This document shows, piece after piece, positions 7,770 to 15,923 of a stretch of 38,427 nt of DNA. The DNA is taken from the NCBI GenBank assembly GCA_910575625.1, contig CAJTFD010000023.1:1-38427 (forward strand), in the 5' to 3' direction. The position numbers and the translations under genes are program-made. Position 1 is the first letter of the stretch. Every line of letters starts with the position of its first letter. The DNA comes from Clostridia bacterium. Lineage in GTDB: Bacteria; Bacillota; Clostridia; Lachnospirales; Lachnospiraceae. The notes beneath the pieces are model-generated. The model did no database searches. It was not told where the DNA came from and worked only from the letters and a program-made list of their open reading frames with translations.

Positions 7770-7972
7770 GATTTTGAAAGGAGCATCGCAATCACTTTTA
7801 TTTAGAAATGAATAATGACCTATGGAAATAAAACTTACGCCTAAAGGCATTTGAGTAAATCAAGAAGTCCTTAAACTAAAGGATGATCTCATATTGTAAC
7901 TGACTGATCTATCGTATATAATAAGGGTAGAAAGAAGCGTGAAAATTAGGAAGAGAAAGAGCAGGTGATGCT

Positions 7973-8890
7973 TTGGCGAAAGAGAATCGGGAATATAAGG
8001 ATAGTGTTTTTGTTGACTTATTCTACAGTGATGAGACTGCAAAGAAGAATCTTTTGAGTCTGTATAATGCGCTGCATGGCACAGACTTGGAGGATGAAGG
8101 ATTGATAAAAAAGATAAGGATAGAAGACATCCTGTATAAAAATTTTAACAACGACATATCATGCCAAGTTGGAGATGGTGTTTTTGTCTTTGGGGAACAT
8201 CAAAGTAGCGTAAATCCTAATATCCCTATGAGGTATGCTATGTATGCAGGCAGGGCCTATGAACAGGTGCTGGATAAACGCGACAGGTATCGGACACGAT
8301 TGGTGAAGATACCAACGCCAGAGTTCTATCTGTTCTATAATGGCCAACGGAACTATCCTGTACAACAGACACTTTCATTATCAGATGCATTTATGAACGA
8401 GCCAGGGGATAATTCTATGGAATTGAAAGTGACTGTCATAAATATCAATACTGACAAAGCTCATGAGATACTAAATAAGTGTGCTGTATTGAGGGAATAT
8501 AGTCAGTTTATTGATATGGTGAGGTCCTATGTGGGTGGAGAAGATCCTATAAAAAGGGCGATAGAAGAATGTATAGACAGAGGGATATTGGCAGAATATC
8601 TGAAAAGGAAAGGCAGTGAGGTGAGGAATATGCTGATTGCTGAATATAGTTATGAAGAAGATATAAAAGTGAAGCAAGAGGAAGCAAAACAGGAGGGCAT
8701 ATCCCAGGGATTGGCGCAGGGTCTATCCCAAGGTCTGTCCCAAGGATTGTCCCAGGGGATAGAACAGATGATTGCAAATGCCCTGACAACGACTAACAGC
8801 ATTAAACAGACAGCATCAATCTTACGTCTGGATGAAAAAGAAGTAAGGAGGATCGCTCAGGCAAAAGGGTTAGCGGTGGACGACCTATAA
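7973..8890 (+). CDS. Rpn-family PD-(D/E)XK nuclease / putative transposase
   Basis: A 305-aa protein of the Rpn (recombination-promoting nuclease) family. The N-terminal REYKDSVFVDLFYSD and the nuclease core NDISCQVGDGVFVFGEHQSS (D...ExQ motif), then MRYAMYAGRAYEQ and EFYLFYNGQ, are typical of the lachnospiral members. The C-terminal region has a low-complexity (Q)GL(S/A)Q tandem repeat (about residues 242-265) encoded by near-identical 12-base units, then a helical tail. The start is TTG at 7973 with AGCAGGTG upstream. It is the first gene inside the left end, followed by a terminator hairpin into which a 220-bp element has inserted. Confidence 0.85.
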   Translation: MAKENREYKDSVFVDLFYSDETAKKNLLSLYNALHGTDLEDEGLIKKIRIEDILYKNFNNDISCQVGDGVFVFGEHQSSVNPNIPMRYAMYAGRAYEQVLDKRDRYRTRLVKIPTPEFYLFYNGQRNYPVQQTLSLSDAFMNEPGDNSMELKVTVININTDKAHEILNKCAVLREYSQFIDMVRSYVGGEDPIKRAIEECIDRGILAEYLKRKGSEVRNMLIAEYSYEEDIKVKQEEAKQEGISQGLAQGLSQGLSQGLSQGIEQMIANALTTTNSIKQTASILRLDEKEVRRIAQAKGLAVDDL

Positions 8891-8939
8891 ATGTGTAAAA
8901 GCTCAGAACTTTCATTTTTCAGGACATTATAGAAATAAA

Positions 8940-8968
8940 GGGCGATACCCCAATAGGAGGTATCGCCT
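8940..8968. repeat. left copy of the duplicated target hairpin (29 nt)
   Basis: Stem GGCGATACC/GGTATCGCC. The same 29 bases recur exactly at 9188-9216, immediately on the other side of the inserted element. Confidence 0.8.
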
Positions 8969-9187
8969 CAGAGTGTCGACAAAGTCGCCACTCTGGTAAA
9001 ATTCATGGCTTACGCCATAAATTTTAATACTGGAGGATAAAAGCCCGATCTGCTCGCACAAGGGCTAAAGCCCCTACAGATCGGGCTTTTTGCAAGTAGC
9101 CGGAAATAAATTCCGTCTACTTGATCCCAGTTCGAGGGCACAGCCCTTCGAGCACCCATGACCAAACGACACTTTATCTACAGTCTG
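8969..9187 (+). mobile_element. 219-bp MITE-like element inserted in the rpn terminator
   Basis: The ends are imperfect inverted repeats: CAGAGTGTCGACAAAGT on the left and the complement of CAGACTGTAGATAAAGT on the right. It is about 96 percent identical to the copy at 28225-28444 (7 substitutions and one 1-base indel) and in the same orientation. It encodes no protein but is densely structured: AAAATTCATGGC/GCCATAAATTTT, a strong AAGCCCGATCTG/CAGATCGGGCTT stem followed by T5, CAAGTAG..CGGAA/TTCCG..CTACTTG, and TCGAGGG/CCCTTCGA. It is flanked by exact 29-nt copies of the gene's own terminator hairpin. Confidence 0.8.
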
Positions 9188-9222
9188 GGGCGATACCCCA
9201 ATAGGAGGTATCGCCTTGGTTT
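9188..9222 (+). terminator. right copy of the target hairpin, rho-independent terminator
   Basis: The exact repeat of 8940-8968 (9188-9216) continues TGGTTTTTTT, so this copy is the original complete terminator of the rpn gene with its T tract. The left copy lacks the T tract, which shows that the hairpin alone was duplicated on insertion. Confidence 0.8.
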
Positions 9223-9276
9223 TTTTAGGACAATGATTATTTTTTTATGGTCATTAAGTGGATTATTGGTTCGAGT

Positions 9277-9570
9277 TCATTTTTTGAGTTCTTTTAGTAG
9301 GTGGAAGAGACACAGGTCAAATCCGTCTTTCACAGCATATATGTGGTTTTCAAAGTTTATGTATTGTTGTCGTATATTAATGGATACCTGGTCTTTAGCA
9401 TAGAAGGGTCCATGTCTAAAACAGCAATTGTGGTTCTTTTTTGTATTTTTGAGTTCGATTTGGTTTAGTCGACAAGTTTTTCCAGAACGAGAATGTCCCG
9501 TTATACAAACAGACTTATTTGGGGACTCTGGACTTATAAAACAGTGTTTTCTGTCAAAATCTTCTCTCAA
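9277..9570 (-). pseudogene. P-loop ATPase, N-terminal remnant
   Basis: About 97 codons. After a possible TTG start come SPNKSVCITGHSRSGKTCRLNQIEL, a Walker A region (GHSRSGKT) of the kind found at the start of HerA/FtsK-like or DUF87 ATP-binding proteins. The frame ends after DLCLFHLLKELKK, without Walker B or any later motif. The surrounding DNA is AT-rich with no continuing frame. It is most likely the decayed 5' end of a larger ATPase gene. Confidence 0.5.
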
Positions 9571-9964
9571 CTTGACTCGTATTTATAAATTCACACAATT
9601 ATAAATTTTTAAATTGTGGATTTCCGATATTATTACCCTTATTAACGATGTATTCAAAAATATGTGTAAAAATAGTCTTGATTTTGTATGATACTATCTG
9701 TTTTTAGACTTATGTGTCAAATCAAGAGCTTTTTATGAGGGATTAGACACTCAGTGGTTGGATCACACAAGAATGGCGCATCCTCTCTATGTTGATACTT
9801 TATAACGTGTATGGACGTATATCCAAAAGAATAGAAAATGAGGATTTTATGGCCTCTACGAGAAATCAAAGTATAAAGATAAATTCCTCTCACATGTACA
9901 CATACATATTTTTTTGTGGGGATTATTATCCATGTCCTGTGCAAAAAAATCTTGAAAAGCTCCA
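9571..9964. other. AT-rich intergenic region, no supported gene
   Basis: Short open frames on the minus strand have no recognisable motif, no ribosome site and biased composition. Nothing further was identified. Confidence 0.4.
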
Positions 9965-10408
9965 CTAATTCCAATCAATGTTTTCGTGGCTGACTGTTTC
10001 ACCTCGTGCGTACTCTGTTCGTGCTGACTGTATATCTTCCAAGTCTGTTGCAGTCGCAACATCATCCAGTACAAACCTTTTCACGACTTCAAAGAGCAGT
10101 AATTGTTCCTGCTCTGGCAGGCAATTTATCATATCGTCAAGTTGCTTTCTGATTGGTGACATTTTCTTACACTCCTTATAAACCTTGCCACGTGGCGCGA
10201 TTTTCTCTATTTGTATGGTATTTTTCGTCGGATATGAAAAGATTATACGCCAATCTCCGATGGAGAGCATATAGCTATTTTTGCTATCTTTTAATGGATT
10301 TATATCTCCAATTGGTACGTTTTCAATTGCTATTTTTATGTACTGTTTTGTCTGACGGTCAATATTTTTGATAGTTTTTACTGCCTGTTTTGAATATTCT
10401 ATCTTCAT
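9965..10408 (-). CDS. RelE-type toxin fused to its antitoxin
   Basis: One 147-aa frame joins two domains. Residues 1-78 are a RelE/ParE-type mRNA-interferase fold (YSKQAVKTIKNIDRQTKQYI, then GDWRIIFSYP and IEKIAPRGKVYK). Residues 83-147 look like a RelB-type antitoxin with a helical body and the typical C-terminal SHENIDWN. The ATG of the second part (10160-10162) still has its own AAGGAG nine bases upstream, so free antitoxin may also be made by internal initiation. The linker KECKK is encoded where separate genes would have a stop. No strong ribosome site precedes the first ATG. The family call is good; whether the fusion is active is unknown. Confidence 0.75.
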   Translation of the reverse strand: MKIEYSKQAVKTIKNIDRQTKQYIKIAIENVPIGDINPLKDSKNSYMLSIGDWRIIFSYPTKNTIQIEKIAPRGKVYKECKKMSPIRKQLDDMINCLPEQEQLLLFEVVKRFVLDDVATATDLEDIQSARTEYARGETVSHENIDWN

Positions 10409-10932
10409 TTTTTGATTTTTACGATTCTTTGTATCTTGATAGTATTTCTATATGTTATCTGTTAATATAAAGCATATCACAGATCGACCTACTTATCAAG
10501 TATGGAAAAAAACTAAAATACGATAAGCATCTTATATGTATTCTTAATTTGAATGAATGATTCATATTAATCGAATATTTGTTTGCCTTGTAATAGATTA
10601 TGATGTACATGATACTTATTGTTTTTTGTGGTTATAAATAGTTCTTTCATGTAGCCTGCGAGAGATGTTTGATTAAAAATTCCCCGAAGTTCTGATGCGT
10701 AGCAAGTGAATACGGAGCAAAGTAAAATTATTTTTTGATACCATACGGATTACATAAGGGCTGTTTTTGAAAAAATGAAATTTTATTTGTGATAGCATAA
10801 ACAAAATATAATAATGCAAAAAGCAAATATTTGTCCGATTAAAATTAATTTTTTCCCTTTGTTACATCGAATCAGATATTTTTTTGAAGTATACTACTCC
10901 TAGCGAAAAAAATAAAAAATGGGAGGAAAATT
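10409..10932. other. AT-rich intergenic region upstream of the DUF927 gene
   Basis: 524 bases with no supported gene. It contains short A/T runs and a GAATGAATGATTCAT-type partial palindrome near 10550-10565. It separates the minus-strand toxin gene from the plus-strand DUF927 gene, so promoters for both presumably lie here; no convincing -35/-10 pair can be singled out. Confidence 0.4.
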
Positions 10933-13488
10933 ATGGAATTAAAATTCGCAAACGGAATGAGCGAGGACGAAAAAAAAGTTGAGGGAACAGAGGGAGTAGA
11001 GCAGCCGTTGAAAAACGGAAAGAAATCAGGTTCCGAAAAAAAAATCGCAGAACAAAACGAGGAAAAAAAACCCAAAACGCTCCAACCTTTTATGACAAAG
11101 TACACAAAAAAAACGAATAATGAAAAAGATTGTGAGGTAATTCACCCTTCCGAAACAATATACACAGAAAAATCAGATAATGAAGAATATTCTGAGATGA
11201 TTAAACCTTTCACAACAGAGTACACAGAAAAACCGGATAATGAAAAAAATCCCGAGATGATTCAGCCCTTTTTGACAATGTATACAGACAGTGTAAACAC
11301 CTCATCCGCTGGGGCTGACCTTAATGTTTTAGATGTAGGAAAATGTGAAGTACCAGATTTGGAAAATTTGAAAGAGGGTCAACTGCCTAGCTATGAAACG
11401 GAAGCAGAAGATTGGAAATGCAGATCTGAAAAATGGAATGCCCGTGAACATCCCGCCCCCAATGGTCCTGGCGATATTTCAAATCCAGGGGATTTGGAGG
11501 TTGTACAAAGTGGATTACAGCATTCAAAAGATTCAGGAGAGGAGAAAAAAACAGAGTGTGGCCTACAAGCTGAAGAAAATCCTCAAGCAACGGGAAAAAC
11601 TGATGTTGCAAAGATGAAAATAGAGCCAGTAGGTTTTGCTTCTGAAAAAATTGCATGGATAGTTGAAAGATTCATGGGAGATTTATCAGATTGTCCGGGA
11701 TTTGCACCTTTTTTGGCCAATGCTATTTTAGCTTATGAAAAAGCAGGTGGAGATGTAAGCGGGATGATCTCAACGAAAAAAAACAAATCAAAGAAGGAGG
11801 GGCTGAATTTTACATTGGAATTAAAACGGTGCATTTCGAATATCTACGATACAGAAAATGGCGAGGAAGTCGTGCGAGAGTATTCTGTAATGATCAATGT
11901 ATTTACAAAAATGGGACGGGAAAAAAGATATCACGTCCGGATTGAAGCTGATAAGATCAAGGATCCCAACTGGCTAAAAAAGGCGACTGATAGCATGGCA
12001 ACAGATCCGGTCGCTATGGGAAAGAAGGCTCAATTTCAGACTTTAGTTCAGGGGTGTATAGAAAAAACAGACGATGTTCCGCATGAGATCATTTATCAAA
12101 ATGCTGGCTGGCGAAATGTCCATAAACTAGGCTGGCGTTATGTGTGTGGGGAAGGGGCAGTTGGTGAAAAAACAGATCTTGTCCATACAGCATCTCAAAG
12201 GTATAGGTTAGCGATTGACCAGAGTAGATTGGGATCCAAAGAGATTTTTCAGAATATGATCGGCATGATGGATATCTGCAAAACCCGAGCTGCTAGTACA
12301 GAGCTCTTACTGTTCGTACATACGGCGATGCTAGCGACATTGTTTGAAAAGGCAGGACATAAAATTTCATTCCTTTTTGGCATAAGTGGTGTGACGAATA
12401 GCCGGAAAACGAGTATGGCTCTCGCTATAGCAAAGGTGTTCGGAAGGGATGAACCAAGTGGATTAAAGGCGGACGCACAATTTGCCATAGTCACGAGAGG
12501 GGGCATCGAATCGACCCTGGGTATGTATAAGGATGCGCCGATTTTGATCGATGATTTCAAGCCTGGCTCTAACCGGCAAGAGCAACGGGAAATGGATCGT
12601 AAGCTGGATGAACTGGCGAGATTCTACGGGGATGGGGTGGAAAAAAAGCGTATGACGGAATTTTTACCCGACAAAATAAAAAAATTTTTCCCGATTTACG
12701 GAGGGTGTGTCCTGACTATGGAGATTGTCACAGGTGTACTTTCGTCTATCAGCAGAATGTTCATCACAGAGATCAGTGTGGATGAAGTGGATAATGAACG
12801 TTTGAAATTTTACCAAAAGAATTTGTTGATCCTACCGACACATCTTTACGATTTCTTGTCATGGGTGACGGAAAGATTTGACGAGACTGTGGAGTATATT
12901 TCAGATAGATTTGAAAAATTTCGGGGAGAGTATAAATTTGAAGTTGCAAGATACGGGTCGATGTATTCGACATTCAAAGTTACGGCTCTATTGATTTCTG
13001 AGTATGCAGTGGGAAAGGGATTCTGGGATAGGAAAGAACAAGAATCTTTTATCCGATCCGTTGAAAGAATGATCACAAAAGAACTTTTTGCAATGGGGAG
13101 TAGGTTGAAAAATTGTGATAAAGGGACTTTATTATTGAAAGCTATTGAAGAAATGCTCCAGAATACGATGTTGACATTTTATTCGCTATCACCGGAAAAT
13201 TGTGCAAATGGAGAAACATGCTATGAGGATGGGAGTTTTTATTACATCCAATCAAAAATCCTCATGCAGATCGCACAAAATTTTTGCATGAAATATAATG
13301 AACGAGATCAGATTGTGAATCAAAATGAGCTGATCAGCTTGTTAGAAAAACTTGGAATATTGGATATCCGAGAAACAGATGGAAAACGCGAACGGTCCAG
13401 AAAATTACCTAACCCTAAGGGAAATACTAGACGGTATCTATATATCAAAAAAGGTAGACTAAAAAAGCTTTTGGATCAATTGGAATAA
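10933..13488 (+). CDS. DUF927-family ATPase, putative replication helicase
   Basis: An 851-aa protein. The C-terminal half is a DUF927 AAA-type ATPase: Walker A-like GISGVTNSRKTS near residues 484-496, Walker B-like APILIDDFKP near 535-545, then FPIYGGCVLTME and SSISRMFITEIS. DUF927 proteins are helicase- or primase-associated ATPases of phages and plasmids. The N-terminal 250 residues are hydrophilic and low-complexity, with three and a half tandem 20-residue repeats (residues 50-122, consensus IxPFxTxYTEKxDNEKxxEM). The start has GGGAGG six bases upstream. As the largest gene next to the mobilization region, it is the best candidate for the element's replication initiator or helicase, by inference. 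Confidence 0.75.
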   Translation: MELKFANGMSEDEKKVEGTEGVEQPLKNGKKSGSEKKIAEQNEEKKPKTLQPFMTKYTKKTNNEKDCEVIHPSETIYTEKSDNEEYSEMIKPFTTEYTEKPDNEKNPEMIQPFLTMYTDSVNTSSAGADLNVLDVGKCEVPDLENLKEGQLPSYETEAEDWKCRSEKWNAREHPAPNGPGDISNPGDLEVVQSGLQHSKDSGEEKKTECGLQAEENPQATGKTDVAKMKIEPVGFASEKIAWIVERFMGDLSDCPGFAPFLANAILAYEKAGGDVSGMISTKKNKSKKEGLNFTLELKRCISNIYDTENGEEVVREYSVMINVFTKMGREKRYHVRIEADKIKDPNWLKKATDSMATDPVAMGKKAQFQTLVQGCIEKTDDVPHEIIYQNAGWRNVHKLGWRYVCGEGAVGEKTDLVHTASQRYRLAIDQSRLGSKEIFQNMIGMMDICKTRAASTELLLFVHTAMLATLFEKAGHKISFLFGISGVTNSRKTSMALAIAKVFGRDEPSGLKADAQFAIVTRGGIESTLGMYKDAPILIDDFKPGSNRQEQREMDRKLDELARFYGDGVEKKRMTEFLPDKIKKFFPIYGGCVLTMEIVTGVLSSISRMFITEISVDEVDNERLKFYQKNLLILPTHLYDFLSWVTERFDETVEYISDRFEKFRGEYKFEVARYGSMYSTFKVTALLISEYAVGKGFWDRKEQESFIRSVERMITKELFAMGSRLKNCDKGTLLLKAIEEMLQNTMLTFYSLSPENCANGETCYEDGSFYYIQSKILMQIAQNFCMKYNERDQIVNQNELISLLEKLGILDIRETDGKRERSRKLPNPKGNTRRYLYIKKGRLKKLLDQLE

Positions 13489-14496
13489 AAAGATACACAA
13501 ACCGTGGAGCCGTTTATACCATTACCTGTATAGGGGCTGAAAACTGGATCTTCAGGGATTACCGTGCAGGTGGTCTGAATGGTTTGGCGGTCCGCAAGGA
13601 TTTTTATATTGAAACTGTATATAACTCAGGGGTGATAAGTTATTGGATCATGCCTGAGTTTATTCCTTTTTCAGTATATGGGGTCTGATCTTTAAAAGAT
13701 TTTTGTATAGGTTTTCGCTTTTGAGTTTATGCATTTGTATTTATGTACGTGTCTTATCATGATACATGGAAGCGTATTATAAACATATAAAGCTATTTGA
13801 AAACCTTGGAAAGTATCTATAAAACACCATATGCAAATGGAAAAATAAATTAGAAGGAAAATGTAGCATGGAGAAAAAAACGTTACATTGCAGTTTCGAA
13901 AAATGGACATTGAAAGATCAAAACATTATGTATAAGGATATCCCGATATGTATTTTAAAGAGATTGCAGTATAAATCCATTATAGTGATACGGGTGTCCA
14001 TCTGTCATTACGATGGTTAAGGATGATTGGAGATAAAAATGTGGTATGGACCGTCATACCGTTCGTACCGTGTGTTTTGAGGATACTGAAAAGATCAGCA
14101 ACATGTGGCCTTCTTATTAGGCGGTATGTGTGGATTGGCGGTTTGATTGATATATGCAAGTTATAAGGTTGTATATTCCGTGGTTTTTCAAGTGTGGAAT
14201 ATGGTCTATTCGTTATGTCTAGTGATTTTGTTCATATGGCTTGAAAGAGAGGAGATAGCCAGCATCTGTTGGTCAAGTAAGAACTGTATGTCTTATGGAT
14301 TATGAAAGATAATGGTCAAGTAACATCAATATCTCGATGATGGGATGTAAATAGATTCAGAAATTAAAAACAGTTAACACTTAAATTAATCGGTTCCTGG
14401 ATAGGAGATTGCTCCGATTAAAATCTTCTTGGTATGGTCATATAGTCTTTGGCCATACTGGCTGAATGCCGTAAATATTATCCTGTGTATATGAAA
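13489..14496. other. non-coding region between the DUF927 gene and the hairpin array
   Basis: About 1 kb without a supported gene on either strand. It holds a terminator at 13621-13672; the rest is AT-rich and contains no long repeats that I could detect. Confidence 0.5.
13621..13672 (+). terminator. terminator downstream of the DUF927 gene
   Basis: Arms AACTCAGG (13623-13630) and CCTGAGTT (13653-13660) with a 22-base loop, followed by TATTCCTTTTT. The same arm sequence appears in the hairpin at 16481-16519. Confidence 0.6.
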
Positions 14497-14637
14497 GTTT
14501 GTATGGTTACAGGAACTTTCAGCAGATGATATTTGCGCCAGTCCAAATCCATAATGAGGGATGGGATTCATGGATATTTCATGTCAATTTGGACTGGCGC
14601 AAATATCGGATGCTGAAATTGCTGTAAGCATACAAAC
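14497..14637. repeat. large inverted repeat, about 51-bp arms, candidate oriT component
   Basis: Arms 14497-14548 and 14587-14637 are complementary over about 51 bases with only a few mismatches. The inner 20 or so (GATATTTGCGCCAGTCCAAAT and complement) and the outer GTTTGTATG/CATACAAAC match perfectly. The loop is 38 bases, and TTTTTATTATT follows the right arm. It lies 330 bases upstream of the RHH and relaxase genes. Long inverted repeats at this position are common in oriT regions; a large terminator is the alternative. Confidence 0.65.
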
Positions 14638-14657
14638 TTTTTATTATTGAGATACTG

Positions 14658-14707
14658 GCGTCACAGATAGATGATGGAGCGTTAGCGGAATCATCTATTT
14701 GTGACGC
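14658..14707. repeat. hairpin B of the pre-relaxase array
   Basis: Stem GCGTCAC.AGATAGATGAT with the matching right arm ATCATCTATTTGTGACGC (one mismatch) and a 14-base loop GGAGCGTTAGCGGA. The inner stem and loop closely match hairpin C at 14795-14842, while the outer stems differ in sequence but stay paired. Confidence 0.6.
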
Positions 14708-14794
14708 AAGTGTCTTGATTATAATGATCTGATCAGCCATCATTGTGTAAGGGATCTGTTGTCTGTGTTCTGTTCATGGATTATAGTATGGCCG

Positions 14795-14842
14795 GGTTAA
14801 AGATAGATGATAGAGCGGCAGCGATATCATCTATCTTTAGCC
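14795..14842. repeat. hairpin C of the pre-relaxase array
   Basis: A 17-bp stem (GGTTAAAGATAGATGAT paired with ATCATCTATCTTTAGCC, one G-T pair) with loop AGAGCGGCAGCGAT. It shares the inner stem and the GAGCG..AGCG loop pattern with hairpin B. Confidence 0.6.
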
Positions 14843-14969
14843 TATTATTGTTGGATATAAAGATAAATCATATTAAATGATATATAGCTGTCAATGTGAT
14901 TTCAATAGATAGTGAAAATATAAAATTATTGCATGACTTACATTTTTAGTAAAAGGAGGAAATAAAAAA

Positions 14970-15257
14970 ATGAATAAAAGAGAAAGAAAACAAGTCTGTA
15001 TAAATCTTTCTATTGAGGTCTATGAGAAGTTAGAAGAGAATGCAGATAAAAGGGAGTTAGACAAGACAAACTATATCACATATCTCATACAAAATGACAA
15101 TGACGATATGTACAGTGAGAGAGCGGCTAGGGCATTGGACAATATAAGCTGTTCAACGGAAATGTTGTTAAATAAAGTGAAAAAAGATGATAAAGTAAGA
15201 CCATTTGTGGTCGATATAAGAGACGGAGTGAAAGATCTATGGCAGTGTTTACGATAG
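14970..15257 (+). CDS. ribbon-helix-helix mobilization accessory protein (MobC-like)
   Basis: A 95-aa protein. The N-terminal RKQVCINLSIEVYEKLEENADKRELDKTNYITYLI fits a ribbon-helix-helix DNA-binding fold, followed by a helix carrying the rest. The SD AAAGGAGG is ahead of the ATG. The last 19 bases overlap the relaxase gene, so the two are translationally coupled. Small RHH proteins directly upstream of a relaxase normally bind oriT and recruit or position the relaxase. The hairpin array immediately upstream is the likely target. Confidence 0.7.
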   Translation: MNKRERKQVCINLSIEVYEKLEENADKRELDKTNYITYLIQNDNDDMYSERAARALDNISCSTEMLLNKVKKDDKVRPFVVDIRDGVKDLWQCLR

Positions 15258-15844
15258 CAAAAAATGTAGAAGATGTGTGTATCCATGAAAAAGAATGCTG
15301 TTATACTCATGAAAAGGACTTAAGGAATCTATTGTTCTATGGATATAATAGGAGTAAGAAAACGGTATGGAGTAACCTGTATAATTTAGGTATAGAATCA
15401 ATCTATTATCAATTTTTGTATCTACAAAAACGTAGAGTAAAACCATTGACTACGAGAGCTTTACATTATATTTTGAGCTTTGATACCCAAGGGTATGAGT
15501 GGGATATTGGATATAAAAAACTGGTAGATATTATGGAAATGATACCCGTACAATGCTTCCGAGAGTATCAGTGTATTGAGTTCCTGCATATGGATAAATC
15601 AACACATTTCCACATCCATATCATTGTAAATCCGGTAAATATACATACCCTTCATGTGTGTAGGGAAACCTTTATCACTACTGGAAATACGATTGCAGAT
15701 TGGCTAGGAACGATGTATGAGATACCAATACAGGGTTTCGCTTATCGAAATTCGTATGGACATATTGTGCGAGGAAGGGAGACGGGTTCATTCCTGTACA
15801 TGGATAAATTTATGAAAAAATACAATATTAAACAGATCGTCTGA
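15239..15844 (+). CDS. compact MOBP-type relaxase (mobilization nuclease)
   Basis: A 201-aa protein with the relaxase three-His motif HMDKSTHFHIHIIVN (H117, H123, H125, H127), preceded by ALHYILSFD (about residues 75-82), which aligns with the conserved HxxxSF block. The N-terminal LLFYGYNRSKKTV region (Y34/Y36) corresponds to the catalytic-Tyr segment of MOBP relaxases. Such enzymes nick oriT and stay covalently bound to the transferred strand. Most MOBP relaxases exceed 300 aa; here nothing follows the nuclease domain, and the gene ends at a strong terminator, so it looks naturally short rather than truncated. It starts within the RHH gene. Confidence 0.75.
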   Translation: MAVFTIAKNVEDVCIHEKECCYTHEKDLRNLLFYGYNRSKKTVWSNLYNLGIESIYYQFLYLQKRRVKPLTTRALHYILSFDTQGYEWDIGYKKLVDIMEMIPVQCFREYQCIEFLHMDKSTHFHIHIIVNPVNIHTLHVCRETFITTGNTIADWLGTMYEIPIQGFAYRNSYGHIVRGRETGSFLYMDKFMKKYNIKQIV

Positions 15845-15874
15845 TATGGTTTTTCCTTATATTATATGATAAGA

Positions 15875-15923
15875 GCCAGCATATTTGAAGGTGGATTTTG
15901 TACTTCATATATGCTGGTTTTTT
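15875..15923 (+). terminator. terminator of the RHH-relaxase operon
   Basis: Long stem CCAGCATAT.TGAAG paired with CTTCATATATGCTGG (15903-15917), followed by TTTTTT. Confidence 0.8.

Noticed and set aside
9120..9165. T-loop-like sequence (GTTCGAGGGCACAGCCC) inside the 219-bp element suggesting a tRNA
   Set aside because: No acceptor, D or anticodon arms can be placed around it. It forms a simple hairpin and is repeated at 28387-28420.
9717..9974. Minus-strand open frame of 85 codons next to the RelE fusion gene
   Set aside because: Aromatic and Ile-rich composition of AT-rich non-coding DNA, overlap with the end of the RelE-antitoxin gene, and no ribosome site.
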